Positions 15,988-23,778 of a DNA stretch of 64,000 nt are shown piece by piece. The notes beneath the pieces were generated by a model. That model ran no database searches. It had not been told where the DNA came from and was given only the letters and a program-made list of their open reading frames with translations. The stretch comes from Collinsella aerofaciens (GTDB lineage: Bacteria; Actinomycetota; Coriobacteriia; Coriobacteriales; Coriobacteriaceae). Position numbers and translations under genes: made by a program. The stretch lies in contig NZ_CABJDK010000001.1 of assembly GCF_902364355.1 (NCBI RefSeq), positions 118,254 through 182,253 on the forward strand, written 5' to 3'. The stretch's first letter is position 1, and each line of letters opens with the position of its first letter.

Positions 15988-17751
15988 CTAGTGTTTGCCG
16001 CCGTGACTGTTGAGCCAGATATTGCGGCCCAGCATAAGCGCCAGCACCAGCGCGCTCACGTAGCCCATAAAGCCAATGACCGGGATACCAAACACAACCG
16101 GCTCGATGCGTGCGTAGTACACCACCGACGAACCGATAAACAGGCCGGCGATAACGATAGCCATCGACATGCGGTCGATAATTCCGCCCAGCTGTCGCAG
16201 TGCCTTATCGCTGCTCATGATCTGCGTGTTCACCTTAAGCTGGCCGCGCGTAAGCATGCGCGAAGCCAGCCCCAGGTACTCAGCCGCCTCGAGTGAGCCC
16301 TTCGCCGCGCGATAGCTGCTCGCGGCAAGATCGCGCCCCATATCGCGCACACGCGCATAGGTGCTTTTCTCGTTTTTAATGTGCGTTTGGATGATCTGGA
16401 TCATGTTGACGTTGGGCATGTACTCGGTCAGCAAACCCTCGAGCGTCACCATGCCGCGCGCGAACATCGTCACCACGCTCGGCAGCTCAACATCGTTTTT
16501 GCGCGCCAGGTTTAACAGCGAGGTCAAAAACTCGCCGATATCAAGATCCTTCAGGTCAAGGCCCGCAAAGTCAGCCACGATAAAGTCAAGGTCGGACAAA
16601 AACGCTGAATGATCGAGCTCGGCCGAATCGCCACGCGTCACGGCGAAGCGCATGAGCGAATCCTTGAGCTTGGGAACGTCACCCTCGGCCACGGCGAAAA
16701 TCATGTCCTTTACGATACCGCGATCGTGACTCGACATGCGTCCGACCATGCCCAAGTCGATAAAGTAAACGATACCGTCCTTGAGAATGATGTTTCCCGC
16801 ATGCGGGTCGGCATGGAAAAAGCCGTCGTCGAGCACCTGCGTCGAGTAGTCCTCGACGATCGCGGCACCGATCTTTTCCAAGTCATAGCCCTCGGCCACC
16901 AAGCGTTCAGGATCGGCGATCGAAATGCCGTCGACGTAATCCATGACCACCACGTGCTCGGTGCATAGGTCCAGATAGGATTTAGGGCACGTCACGCCAT
17001 GAACGCTCTTATGGAACTCGTAGAAGTCGTTGAGGTTTTTGGCCTCGGCCAAAAAGTTGGTCTCCTCGCGAAACGAGGTCCACAACTCCTCGACTACGCC
17101 GTGCAGGTCAACGAATTGATCGGTGTTGACGAACTTGGAAACGATACGCACCACCGAGCGGATGATATCGATGTCCTGTGCCATAACCTGCTGCGCACCG
17201 GGGCGCTGCACCTTGACGGCCACGTCCTCGCCCGTCACCAGACGAGCGCGGTGCACCTGCGCGAGCGATGCGCTACCAAGCGGATTGGGGTCGATCGCAT
17301 CGAACATCTCCCCCAGGCGCAGGCCGTATTCTTCTTCCAGACAACTGAGTACGACCTCGTACGGCACCGGCTCCACGTCGGAGCGCAGACGACGCAGCTC
17401 GTCGCAAAAGCGTTGCGGCAGAATCTCGGACCGGTTGGCCAGAATCTGCCCCATCTTGACGAACATGGGGCCGAGTTCCTCGAGCAGGCGGCGCAAACGA
17501 ACCGGCGTGAGGTTATCCCACACACGGTACTTTTTGACCAGGCGAACAATCTGCCCGATGCGTTCGCGACGACCCGCCGGCGTGAGCTGGTATTCCTCGT
17601 CCGGCGCCATCGCGTCGGGCTCCTCTGGCACCATATCGACAGCGCGCGGCTTCTTGCGAGCGCCCGAGACGGCGGCGTCGACCTCATCGACAACCGCCGC
17701 CTCGTCACCCAAGGGATCTAGATTGTTGTAATCGGTGGTGGAATCTGCCAT
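15988..17751 (-). CDS. ABC1/UbiB (AarF) family atypical kinase
   Basis: A 587-residue ABC1/ADCK/UbiB protein. Family motifs are intact: KMGQILANRSEILP (KxGQ helix), the Ala-rich loop GSASLAQVHRA, VAVKVQRPG with the catalytic-type Lys, EETNFLAEA, FFHADPHAGN and the DLGMVG metal site; two C-terminal transmembrane helices end the protein. These kinases support isoprenoid-quinone or lipid homeostasis by ATPase activity; the menaquinone link here is inference, since no ubi or men genes are near. It lies 8 nt after a phasin-like gene and is surely cotranscribed. Confidence 0.9.
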   Translation of the reverse strand: MADSTTDYNNLDPLGDEAAVVDEVDAAVSGARKKPRAVDMVPEEPDAMAPDEEYQLTPAGRRERIGQIVRLVKKYRVWDNLTPVRLRRLLEELGPMFVKMGQILANRSEILPQRFCDELRRLRSDVEPVPYEVVLSCLEEEYGLRLGEMFDAIDPNPLGSASLAQVHRARLVTGEDVAVKVQRPGAQQVMAQDIDIIRSVVRIVSKFVNTDQFVDLHGVVEELWTSFREETNFLAEAKNLNDFYEFHKSVHGVTCPKSYLDLCTEHVVVMDYVDGISIADPERLVAEGYDLEKIGAAIVEDYSTQVLDDGFFHADPHAGNIILKDGIVYFIDLGMVGRMSSHDRGIVKDMIFAVAEGDVPKLKDSLMRFAVTRGDSAELDHSAFLSDLDFIVADFAGLDLKDLDIGEFLTSLLNLARKNDVELPSVVTMFARGMVTLEGLLTEYMPNVNMIQIIQTHIKNEKSTYARVRDMGRDLAASSYRAAKGSLEAAEYLGLASRMLTRGQLKVNTQIMSSDKALRQLGGIIDRMSMAIVIAGLFIGSSVVYYARIEPVVFGIPVIGFMGYVSALVLALMLGRNIWLNSHGGKH

Positions 17752-17759
17752 CTGCGCTG

Positions 17760-18176
17760 CTACTCGGCCTCTTCGGTATCCTTCGCATCGTCGGGCTCAA
17801 CGGACTCGACGGGCACCGAGGTCACGTTGTCCTCGACCGAATCGACGATGTCGCGCACATGGGCCAGGAAGGCCGTGCGCTCGGGGGCGGTCATAACGCG
17901 GACGCGGGCAAGGATGAGCTCGTCGAGCACGCGCTGGGCCGCGGTCTCGCCCTGCATGCCCAAGCGCTCGGTCAGATCGGAGATGGTACCGCCGGCCTGC
18001 TCGAACATGTCGGACACGCTGCGGGCGATATCGGGGGTGGCGGTGTCCTTGCGGACCTGCTCGCCCTTGGTGTTAAGGTCGTCGAGGACCTTCTTGCCGC
18101 CTTCGACAGCAACGGCGGCAGCGCCAAAGCCAACGTTGATGGCGCCGTTAACAAGCTGATCGAGTTTCATAACCAT
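17760..18176 (-). CDS. phasin family protein
   Basis: A 138-residue helical protein, with a Gly/Ala-rich amphipathic N-terminus (LVNGAINVGFGAAAVAVEGGKKVLDDL), coiled middle (VSDMFEQAGGTISDLTERLG) and an acidic tail (VEPDDAKDTEEAE). It resembles the phasin/PhaI-like family that coats hydrophobic granules or membranes. I chose the ATG at 18176 because GGAG is 6 nt upstream. The tight coupling to an ABC1 kinase suggests a lipid or membrane role rather than polyhydroxyalkanoate storage, as no PHA genes are visible. Confidence 0.7.
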   Translation of the reverse strand: MVMKLDQLVNGAINVGFGAAAVAVEGGKKVLDDLNTKGEQVRKDTATPDIARSVSDMFEQAGGTISDLTERLGMQGETAAQRVLDELILARVRVMTAPERTAFLAHVRDIVDSVEDNVTSVPVESVEPDDAKDTEEAE

Positions 18177-18275
18177 GGTTGTCTCCAATCATAAACAACT
18201 GCATTGGCGTTCTTGTACCCAAGATCGAGTGAAAGCGACAAAGCGTTTTAGCGCTATTCGATCGACGGGAAATCC

Positions 18276-19799
18276 CTACCTCACGTTGTCGTTCATCGCG
18301 AAAGAGTTCTTCATGGCGCAGCTCGTGGTGTAGAGCACCTTGCCCAGTAGGGCATCGGTTTCCACGCGAACACGCTCGGCAAAGGCCTCGTTGGCGCGTG
18401 CAAGTTCGGCAGGCACTTCGGCCTCGGGCAGAACGGCTACGGCAGCGTCGACGTCATGGATCTGCTTGTGGCCCATGCCACCGACCTTCTCCTGATAATC
18501 CTCCACAGCGCGACCGCACTCATGGAAGCGGACGTCAGCCAGCGCGCCGATCAGGCGGTTGGCCCAGTAGAAGTTTTCGGACGTCACGCGAGCCTGCGTG
18601 TCGGCATAGTACTCGGGCATGGTCTCGACGTTGGCGTACAGCGGTACGAGCGCGTTAAACGAGTTGGAGCCAAACGCCATCCACTGCACGGCGCGATACG
18701 CCGGCTGCGCATAGGGGCGCAGCTGCAGCACGGCAAGCTGGCTGTTGCGGTTGATGCCGATGGGACGATAGGCGCCGCGCGTGGCGGGCGTGCCCTTGCT
18801 GCCGTAGCAGTCGTACTCCGTGCCCTGGTAGTGGCTCGAAAGCACGTACTTGATGTCCTCGATGGTCACCTTGCGCTCGGGCACGCGGCTCCAGGGAATG
18901 TCGTCGCTCTCGGGCGTGTAGTCGGCGTCGGGACCGTCCCACACATCGCTGGGGTTGAGGCAGCGCTGCATATACCAGGCGCGCGGCGTGTTGTAGACGT
19001 GATCGCTGTCGCTGTGCGAGCCAAAGGCCTCGCGCGGGTTAAAGACCGCGGCGGGACCGTCACCCTCGACGCCCAGCGTTAGGTCCAGATGCCACTCTGC
19101 CATCCAGGAGCGCAGGTCGGCAGAGCACATGTGGTCGACCTGAGCGCCCTCGGCGTCGTCCAGGTCAAAGCTGTCAATACCCAGCTGGTTGGGCATGGTC
19201 ACATAGGCGTCATCGGGCACGCGCTTGGCGATCCAGTGGTGGCCGCCGATGGTCTCGAGCCACCAGATCTCGTCAACGTCACCAAAGGCGATGCCATTGT
19301 TCTCGTAGGTGCCGTAGCGCTCGAGCAGGTCACCCAAAATACGCACGCCGTCGCGGGCGGACTTGGCGTACGGCAGCACCAGGGTCACCATATCCTCCTC
19401 GCCCAGTCCGCCGGGCTGGGCCGGAACATAGCCGTCCTCGCCCTCGTTGCCCTTGGCGGGTACATAGTCCACGAGCGGATCGGCGCCGCGGACGCGCTCA
19501 TTGGTGGTGAGTGTTTCGGTTGCGGACATGCCAACATTGAGCTCGTTGAAGCCGGCCTCGGCCCAAATGCCATGGCCCGGGACAACGTCGGGGACGCTCG
19601 TGTAGCGCATGGGGTTGTCGGGCAGCTCAACGGTCAGGTGGCTCAGGACACTCGTGTAGACACGCGGCTGCTCGTCGGGATGCACCACGCGCATGCGCTT
19701 GGGCTCAAACACCCCGTTGGACGAGTCCTCGTTACGCGCGACCAGGGTCGACCCGTCGTAGCTCGCATTCTTACCAACCAAAATCGTTGTGCACGGCAT
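18276..19799 (-). CDS. C69 family dipeptidase
   Basis: A 507-residue peptidase of family C69 (PepD-like, Ntn-hydrolase fold). It starts MPCTTILVGKNASYDGSTLVARNEDS; Cys3 is the expected nucleophile, freed by processing, followed by the conserved NED. Other family features are GHGIWAEAGFNELNVGMSATET and the WWLETIGGHHWIAKRVPDD segment. Such enzymes hydrolyse a wide range of dipeptides, here presumably in the cytoplasm since no signal peptide precedes Cys3. AAGGAGG lies 6 nt before the ATG, which rules out the in-frame GCG-preceded ATG upstream. Confidence 0.92.
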   Translation of the reverse strand: MPCTTILVGKNASYDGSTLVARNEDSSNGVFEPKRMRVVHPDEQPRVYTSVLSHLTVELPDNPMRYTSVPDVVPGHGIWAEAGFNELNVGMSATETLTTNERVRGADPLVDYVPAKGNEGEDGYVPAQPGGLGEEDMVTLVLPYAKSARDGVRILGDLLERYGTYENNGIAFGDVDEIWWLETIGGHHWIAKRVPDDAYVTMPNQLGIDSFDLDDAEGAQVDHMCSADLRSWMAEWHLDLTLGVEGDGPAAVFNPREAFGSHSDSDHVYNTPRAWYMQRCLNPSDVWDGPDADYTPESDDIPWSRVPERKVTIEDIKYVLSSHYQGTEYDCYGSKGTPATRGAYRPIGINRNSQLAVLQLRPYAQPAYRAVQWMAFGSNSFNALVPLYANVETMPEYYADTQARVTSENFYWANRLIGALADVRFHECGRAVEDYQEKVGGMGHKQIHDVDAAVAVLPEAEVPAELARANEAFAERVRVETDALLGKVLYTTSCAMKNSFAMNDNVR

Positions 19800-19906
19800 G
19801 CGCATCCTCCTTGAGCGAAGAAATCAAACGGTAACAGTGTATCGCTTCGGCGCAAAAAGGGCGAAACCGCCGCCCCGGCAGCCCCCTCGAGATCCCTGTG
19901 GTCAAA

Positions 19907-20125
19907 AAATGCCAAATATGAGTACTGTCACAAATTTAGTAGCAGCAATTTAACCGAATGCAGGTGTCGATAATCTACATTTGTTCAAAAGCTTGACAAT
20001 GTAATTCCTCATAAGTCCAATAAAATAGGCTCTCTATCGATAATTAATACCGATTGAGAGCCAAAATGACCTAAAGCATATGTGACTATCTTGGCAACAG
20101 TACTCATATTTGGCGTTTTTTGGCC
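19907..20125 (+). repeat. non-coding element with 18-bp perfect terminal inverted repeats
   Basis: GCCAAATATGAGTACTGT at 19911-19928 is exactly inverted at 20097-20114, and both ends are flanked by A/T runs (AAAAAAT and TTTTTT). The roughly 170-nt AT-rich interior has no convincing ORF but contains a second hairpin, GGCTCTC (20028-20034) with GAGAGCC (20056-20062) plus inner ATCG/CGAT pairing. It lies between the C69 peptidase and folD. It may be a MITE-like or REP-like repeat or a structured RNA; I see no other copy in this window. Confidence 0.7.
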
Positions 20126-20164
20126 ACGTGGTATATGTCTAACCCCTCAAACAGCCCAAAACGC

Positions 20165-21019
20165 CTATTTCGATGCGCGCTCCGCCGCCTCGATCACGTG
20201 TTTGGCGAGAATCGCCGTCGTTACAGCGCCCACGCCACCCGGCACGGGAGTAATTGAGCCAACGATCGGCTCTGCAGCATCAAAATCGACGTCGCCGACC
20301 AGCTTGCCGGCGGCCTCGTCCCAGTTAATGCCCACATCGATGATCGTCTGGCCCTCGCGAACCGCATCCGCGCCAATCGTGCGCGCGCGTCCAACGGCCG
20401 CAACCACAATATCAGCCGCACGGCACTCGGCAGCAAGGTCGCGCGTATGCGTATGACACGTCGTCACGGTCGCATTGCGCGCCGTAAGCATGGCGGCAAC
20501 AGGACGCCCGATCACCAGCGACCGACCAACGACCGCGACCTTGGCCCCATCCAGCTCAACGCCGTAATGATCCAGTAGCGCCAACACGGCCTCAGCCGTG
20601 CAAGGAGCAAAACCCTCGCCGCGCCCCGAAAGCGTGGTGAGCAGCGAAGCGGGCGTCATGGAGTCAACGTCCTTGGCGGGATCGAGCGCTGTGGCGACGG
20701 TGTTCTCGTCAAGGCCGGCGGGCAGCGGGCGGAACATCAGACAGCCATGGACAGCCGAATCGGTATTGATGTCCTCGATGGCCGTCAACAGCTCGTCCTG
20801 CGAAACATCGGCGGGAAGCAAAATGCGGCGAGCCTCAATGCCAACCTTCTCGCAGCGCTTGAGGGCACCGCGCTCGTAGGATAGGTCGTCCTCGCGTTCA
20901 CCTACACGCACGATAGCCGACATCGGAACAACGCCCCGCTCACGCAAAGCGGCACAGCGAACAGCAAGTTCCTCGGTCAGCGCGCGAGCAACGGGAGCAC
21001 CCTTCAGTAGCTCAGCCAT
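20165..21019 (-). CDS. folD: methylenetetrahydrofolate dehydrogenase FolD, probably lacking cyclohydrolase activity
   Basis: A 284-residue FolD, the usual family length, with the NADP-binding VVGRSLVIGRPVAAML segment, the DVGIN block and the PVPGGVGAVTTAIL signature. FolD oxidises 5,10-methylene-THF and normally also hydrolyses methenyl-THF. Here the active-site helix reads Y48-E-R-G-A52, with Ala where the catalytic Lys should be, and the QLPLP loop reads F96-R-P-L-P, losing the partner Gln, while Asp119 (DVD) is kept. The upstream gene encodes FchA, a separate cyclohydrolase. AGAGGA precedes the ATG at 21019, two bases after the fchA stop, so the two are translationally coupled. Confidence 0.9.
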   Translation of the reverse strand: MAELLKGAPVARALTEELAVRCAALRERGVVPMSAIVRVGEREDDLSYERGALKRCEKVGIEARRILLPADVSQDELLTAIEDINTDSAVHGCLMFRPLPAGLDENTVATALDPAKDVDSMTPASLLTTLSGRGEGFAPCTAEAVLALLDHYGVELDGAKVAVVGRSLVIGRPVAAMLTARNATVTTCHTHTRDLAAECRAADIVVAAVGRARTIGADAVREGQTIIDVGINWDEAAGKLVGDVDFDAAEPIVGSITPVPGGVGAVTTAILAKHVIEAAERASK

Positions 21020-21021
21020 GG

Positions 21022-21654
21022 CTATCCTCTCTTCCTTGCAGCGTCGGCGGCGCGGCGCGCCAGCGCATCGGCGCGCGGCAGCCACGTATCCAGCAGCTCA
21101 TCGCACGCTGCCTCGAGCTCCTCGGCGCGTGCACGATCCTTCATAGACGTGGTGTTCGCAAAGAGCGTCAAGCTCGCGCCCTGCATAGCGGCACGGCAGA
21201 ACACGGCGCCGCACGCCACATCGGACAGCAGCTGACGCGAACCCTTGTCGGCCATGTCCTCGAGCAGCGCCAGTGCACGCCCGCAGGCATCCATAATGCG
21301 ATACGGCGGCATAGCGGCCACATGCAGCGCATCCTGAATCGCGGTCGCTCGAGCCGGATCGTCACGCGGAATACCGTACGCCGCGGACACCTGCCCATAG
21401 GCACGAACGTCCTCGGCAACCAACTCGACAAGCTCCTGGGCCAGCTCATCAGCATGGGCAAACGCACGCGTCAGGTCATCCGCACGATCAGCAAGCGCGG
21501 GATTGGTCGCACCGTAGCGGGCAACCATTCCGCACAGCGAGGCGCCCAGCGCGCCCACAAAGGCGCTCGCGCTGCCACCGCCGGGAACCGGCTCGCGCGC
21601 GGCCAGCGCCTCGGCAAACCCGCGGCAGGTCTTGTCCATCATCTCTTGGCTCAT
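21022..21654 (-). CDS. fchA: methenyltetrahydrofolate cyclohydrolase/cyclodeaminase family protein FchA
   Basis: A 210-residue helical protein of the formiminotransferase-cyclodeaminase (FTCD_C) family: PVPGGGSASAFVGALGASLCGMV at its N-terminus (PVPGGGS 22-28) and long helices with KDRARAEELEAACDELLD at the end. Stand-alone members such as clostridial FchA hydrolyse methenyl-THF to 10-formyl-THF. It lies immediately before folD, which here lacks cyclohydrolase residues, so hydrolase is the likelier activity than cyclodeaminase. GAAGGTG is 7 nt before the ATG at 21654. Confidence 0.85.
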   Translation of the reverse strand: MSQEMMDKTCRGFAEALAAREPVPGGGSASAFVGALGASLCGMVARYGATNPALADRADDLTRAFAHADELAQELVELVAEDVRAYGQVSAAYGIPRDDPARATAIQDALHVAAMPPYRIMDACGRALALLEDMADKGSRQLLSDVACGAVFCRAAMQGASLTLFANTTSMKDRARAEELEAACDELLDTWLPRADALARRAADAARKRG

Positions 21655-22031
21655 GCACATGCACCTTCAAGTCATATACATCGGTCGGGTGGCAACCGCC
21701 GACCGACCGCATCGATCACGTAATGATGCTAAGTCTAGCCCATAAGCACATGAGCGTCAGCGCACCTGGCCATCGCGGATTTCTATGGCACACGATAGGC
21801 GGCAGCGACACAAACATGGGACACATGGCCCACCTTTCGAGACTCCCGGGCAGCACAAGCTGGGGCATATTTATAAGTAAGGAACCCGTTGGGGCACGGC
21901 CGGGCAACGGCCACAAGCAATGAACGGAGGCATAAGCCGCACAGCACACAGAGACATCCGCCGCCAGCGCAATCAGTACCCCAACAGCATGCGGCGCCGT
22001 GATGTCATCGGCAGACAAGGAGGACGCCACC
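21655..22031 (+). promoter_or_regulatory. divergent intergenic region with shared 18-nt motif
   Basis: A 377-nt gap between fchA (minus) and the first lipoprotein (plus). It contains TGGGACACATGGCCCACC at 21817-21834, which recurs exactly before the second lipoprotein gene, and GCATATTTATAAGTAAGG, a possible -10 region. I see no gene in it. Confidence 0.4.
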
Positions 22032-22634
22032 ATGAAGAAAAAGGCCCTATCAATCCTTTCCCTTTGCATCGCCCTCTTTGCCGCATTTGCCCTTGTCGGC
22101 TGCGGCGGGAGCGCATCGGGCGGAGGCGGCAGCACCGCCAAGAGCGAGAGCAAGGAAAAGACCCCCGTCGCCAAGAAGACCGACTTTATCTGGTTTAAGG
22201 TCGAGATGCCCGAGGGCGTCGGCGTAAGCGACTCCGCCGGCAAGAATGCCGACAGGGCCCAGCTTACCTTCCCCGAGAACGAGAACACCACGGTTGACCG
22301 CTTCATCCCCGTTTGGCAAGAGAAGATGACGGCCGAAGAGTCCTTTGCAGAGCAGGCCGAAAGGCATACTGGAACGTTCCAGTGGGAGGATGGCGACCCC
22401 GTCGAGTACAACGGCAGAACATGGCTCACCGGAACGTGCAAGGACAACGGCGGCACTTATACCTACCTCTTTACCGACGTCGACACGGGAAGCGTCTATA
22501 TCATGATTAGGAACGTCGACCTTCACAAGAAAGAAGCCGAGACGCTCCTCAACTCCATCGAGTTCCCCGACGACATGAAGAAAGCAGTTGACGAGGCACG
22601 CGAAGTCGAGATTTCGAGCATCGAGCTCAAGTAA
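22032..22634 (+). CDS. putative lipoprotein, copy 1 of a tandem pair
   Basis: A 200-residue exported lipoprotein: KKK n-region, hydrophobic core and lipobox LVGC with the lipidated Cys at 24, then a Gly/Ser/Lys spacer and a globular domain beginning TDFIWFKVEMPEGVGVSD. I do not recognise the domain. It shares this start, the spacing, the DRAQ.xF.E pattern, a D(S/P)VxYNG(R/K)TW block and a C-terminal EIxSIELK-type end with the next gene, so the two are paralogues. AAGGAGG lies 8 nt before the ATG; an open extension upstream is not used. Confidence 0.8.
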   Translation: MKKKALSILSLCIALFAAFALVGCGGSASGGGGSTAKSESKEKTPVAKKTDFIWFKVEMPEGVGVSDSAGKNADRAQLTFPENENTTVDRFIPVWQEKMTAEESFAEQAERHTGTFQWEDGDPVEYNGRTWLTGTCKDNGGTYTYLFTDVDTGSVYIMIRNVDLHKKEAETLLNSIEFPDDMKKAVDEAREVEISSIELK

Positions 22635-22703
22635 CGGGACACCCGCACGCGCCTACGCGCGCCCGCGCGCACGCGCACCATTAAAACAACGGGCGCCCAA
22701 CCC

Positions 22704-22739
22704 GGGGAGGGCCGACAGCATCGGCCCTCCCCTCTTTTG
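22704..22739 (+). terminator. Rho-independent terminator after lipoprotein 1
   Basis: A 12-bp perfect stem GGGGAGGGCCGA/TCGGCCCTCCCC with a 5-nt loop, followed by TCTTTTG. Confidence 0.9.
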
Positions 22740-22785
22740 TGCCCGCGCATATTGCCACTTGTCGGCGCAAATCCGGCACCCAGAA

Positions 22786-22803
22786 TGGGACACATGGCCC
22801 ACC
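22786..22803 (+). repeat. 18-nt motif repeated upstream of both lipoprotein genes
   Basis: TGGGACACATGGCCCACC here is identical to 21817-21834. Its core TGGG-N8-CCCA is a short inverted repeat. It is 72 nt before this gene but 197 nt before the first. It may be an operator or a relic of the duplication. Confidence 0.5.
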
Positions 22804-22875
22804 CGAACAAGCCGCTCGCGCGTACAGTAAAGGCAGGTAATCCATGGGCGGTTACAGATCGAGGAGGACACGACC

Positions 22876-23469
22876 ATGAAAAAGAAGGCCTTTGCGATTC
22901 TCACCCTCTGCATGAGTCTCTTTGCCGCAGTCTCCCTGGTGGGCTGCGGTGGCAGCGGCGGCGCTACCGGAAGCGGCGGTGGCGGCGGAGCAGAAAAGCC
23001 AGCCGTGGATATGAGGACCGACTTCATTTGGTTTAAGGTCGAGGTTCCCGAGGGCGTCGAGATCACCGACGTTGCCGGCGACACCGCCGACAGGGCCCAG
23101 TTTAAGTTCACCGAGAGCGAGCATGCGAGCGACCGCTTCATACCCATCTTCGACCCCGATAAGAACGCCGACGAACTGTTCGACTACGAGGCAAAGTGGA
23201 AGGCCAACTCCGGATGGACCGAGAGCGACCCCGTTAAATACAACGGCAAGACCTGGCGCAGTGCTTACTTTACGCACTCGGGCGGCGTAACGACCGAGTG
23301 CTTTACCGACGTTGAAGGCGGCAGCGTTTACGTGCGCATCGACAACGTCGAGGAGCACAAGGACGCCGTCGAGACCATGATGAAGTCCCTGGAATTTGCC
23401 GATGATATCGCCAAGGCCAAGACCGAGGCCATGGACGTCAAGCTCGAGGATATCGAGATCAAGCGCTAA
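22876..23469 (+). CDS. putative lipoprotein, copy 2 of a tandem pair
   Basis: A 197-residue lipoprotein paralogous to the preceding gene: the same KKK start and lipobox LVGC (Cys24), a Gly-rich spacer, then RTDFIWFKVEVPEGVEITD and the YNGKTWRS block. Divergence is greatest in the middle. GAGGAGG precedes the ATG. Each copy has its own terminator, so they are separate transcription units rather than an operon. Role unknown; both would be exposed outside the membrane. Confidence 0.8.
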   Translation: MKKKAFAILTLCMSLFAAVSLVGCGGSGGATGSGGGGGAEKPAVDMRTDFIWFKVEVPEGVEITDVAGDTADRAQFKFTESEHASDRFIPIFDPDKNADELFDYEAKWKANSGWTESDPVKYNGKTWRSAYFTHSGGVTTECFTDVEGGSVYVRIDNVEEHKDAVETMMKSLEFADDIAKAKTEAMDVKLEDIEIKR

Positions 23470-23539
23470 GCGACTGGCGAGCGCAGCGGGAAACACGAGC
23501 GCAGCGCAAACAAGCGACGGTACCCCAGCGCTTCGTACT

Positions 23540-23573
23540 AAGGGAGGGCCGGTAAACCGACCCTCCCTTTCTT
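23540..23573 (+). terminator. Rho-independent terminator after lipoprotein 2
   Basis: AAGGGAGGG pairs with CCCTCCCTT, with an inner CGG/CCG, and is followed by TCTT. It resembles the terminator after lipoprotein 1, as expected of a duplicated unit. Confidence 0.75.
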
Positions 23574-23778
23574 ATGCCGGCAGCCGACGAACGCGAAGAT
23601 GCCGGGCGGCAAAACCGCCCCCCCCCAGCGCGGTAACGGCACAACATGAACAAGCACCCCAGCACGTCCGCTCGCCGATTTATAGCGCCGCGCAGACAAT
23701 TGAGCCGACACCTTTAAACATCCGGGCAGTAAAGTGACCAAAATAAGTGCATAACCGCACCCTGCGAATGGAGGAGTT

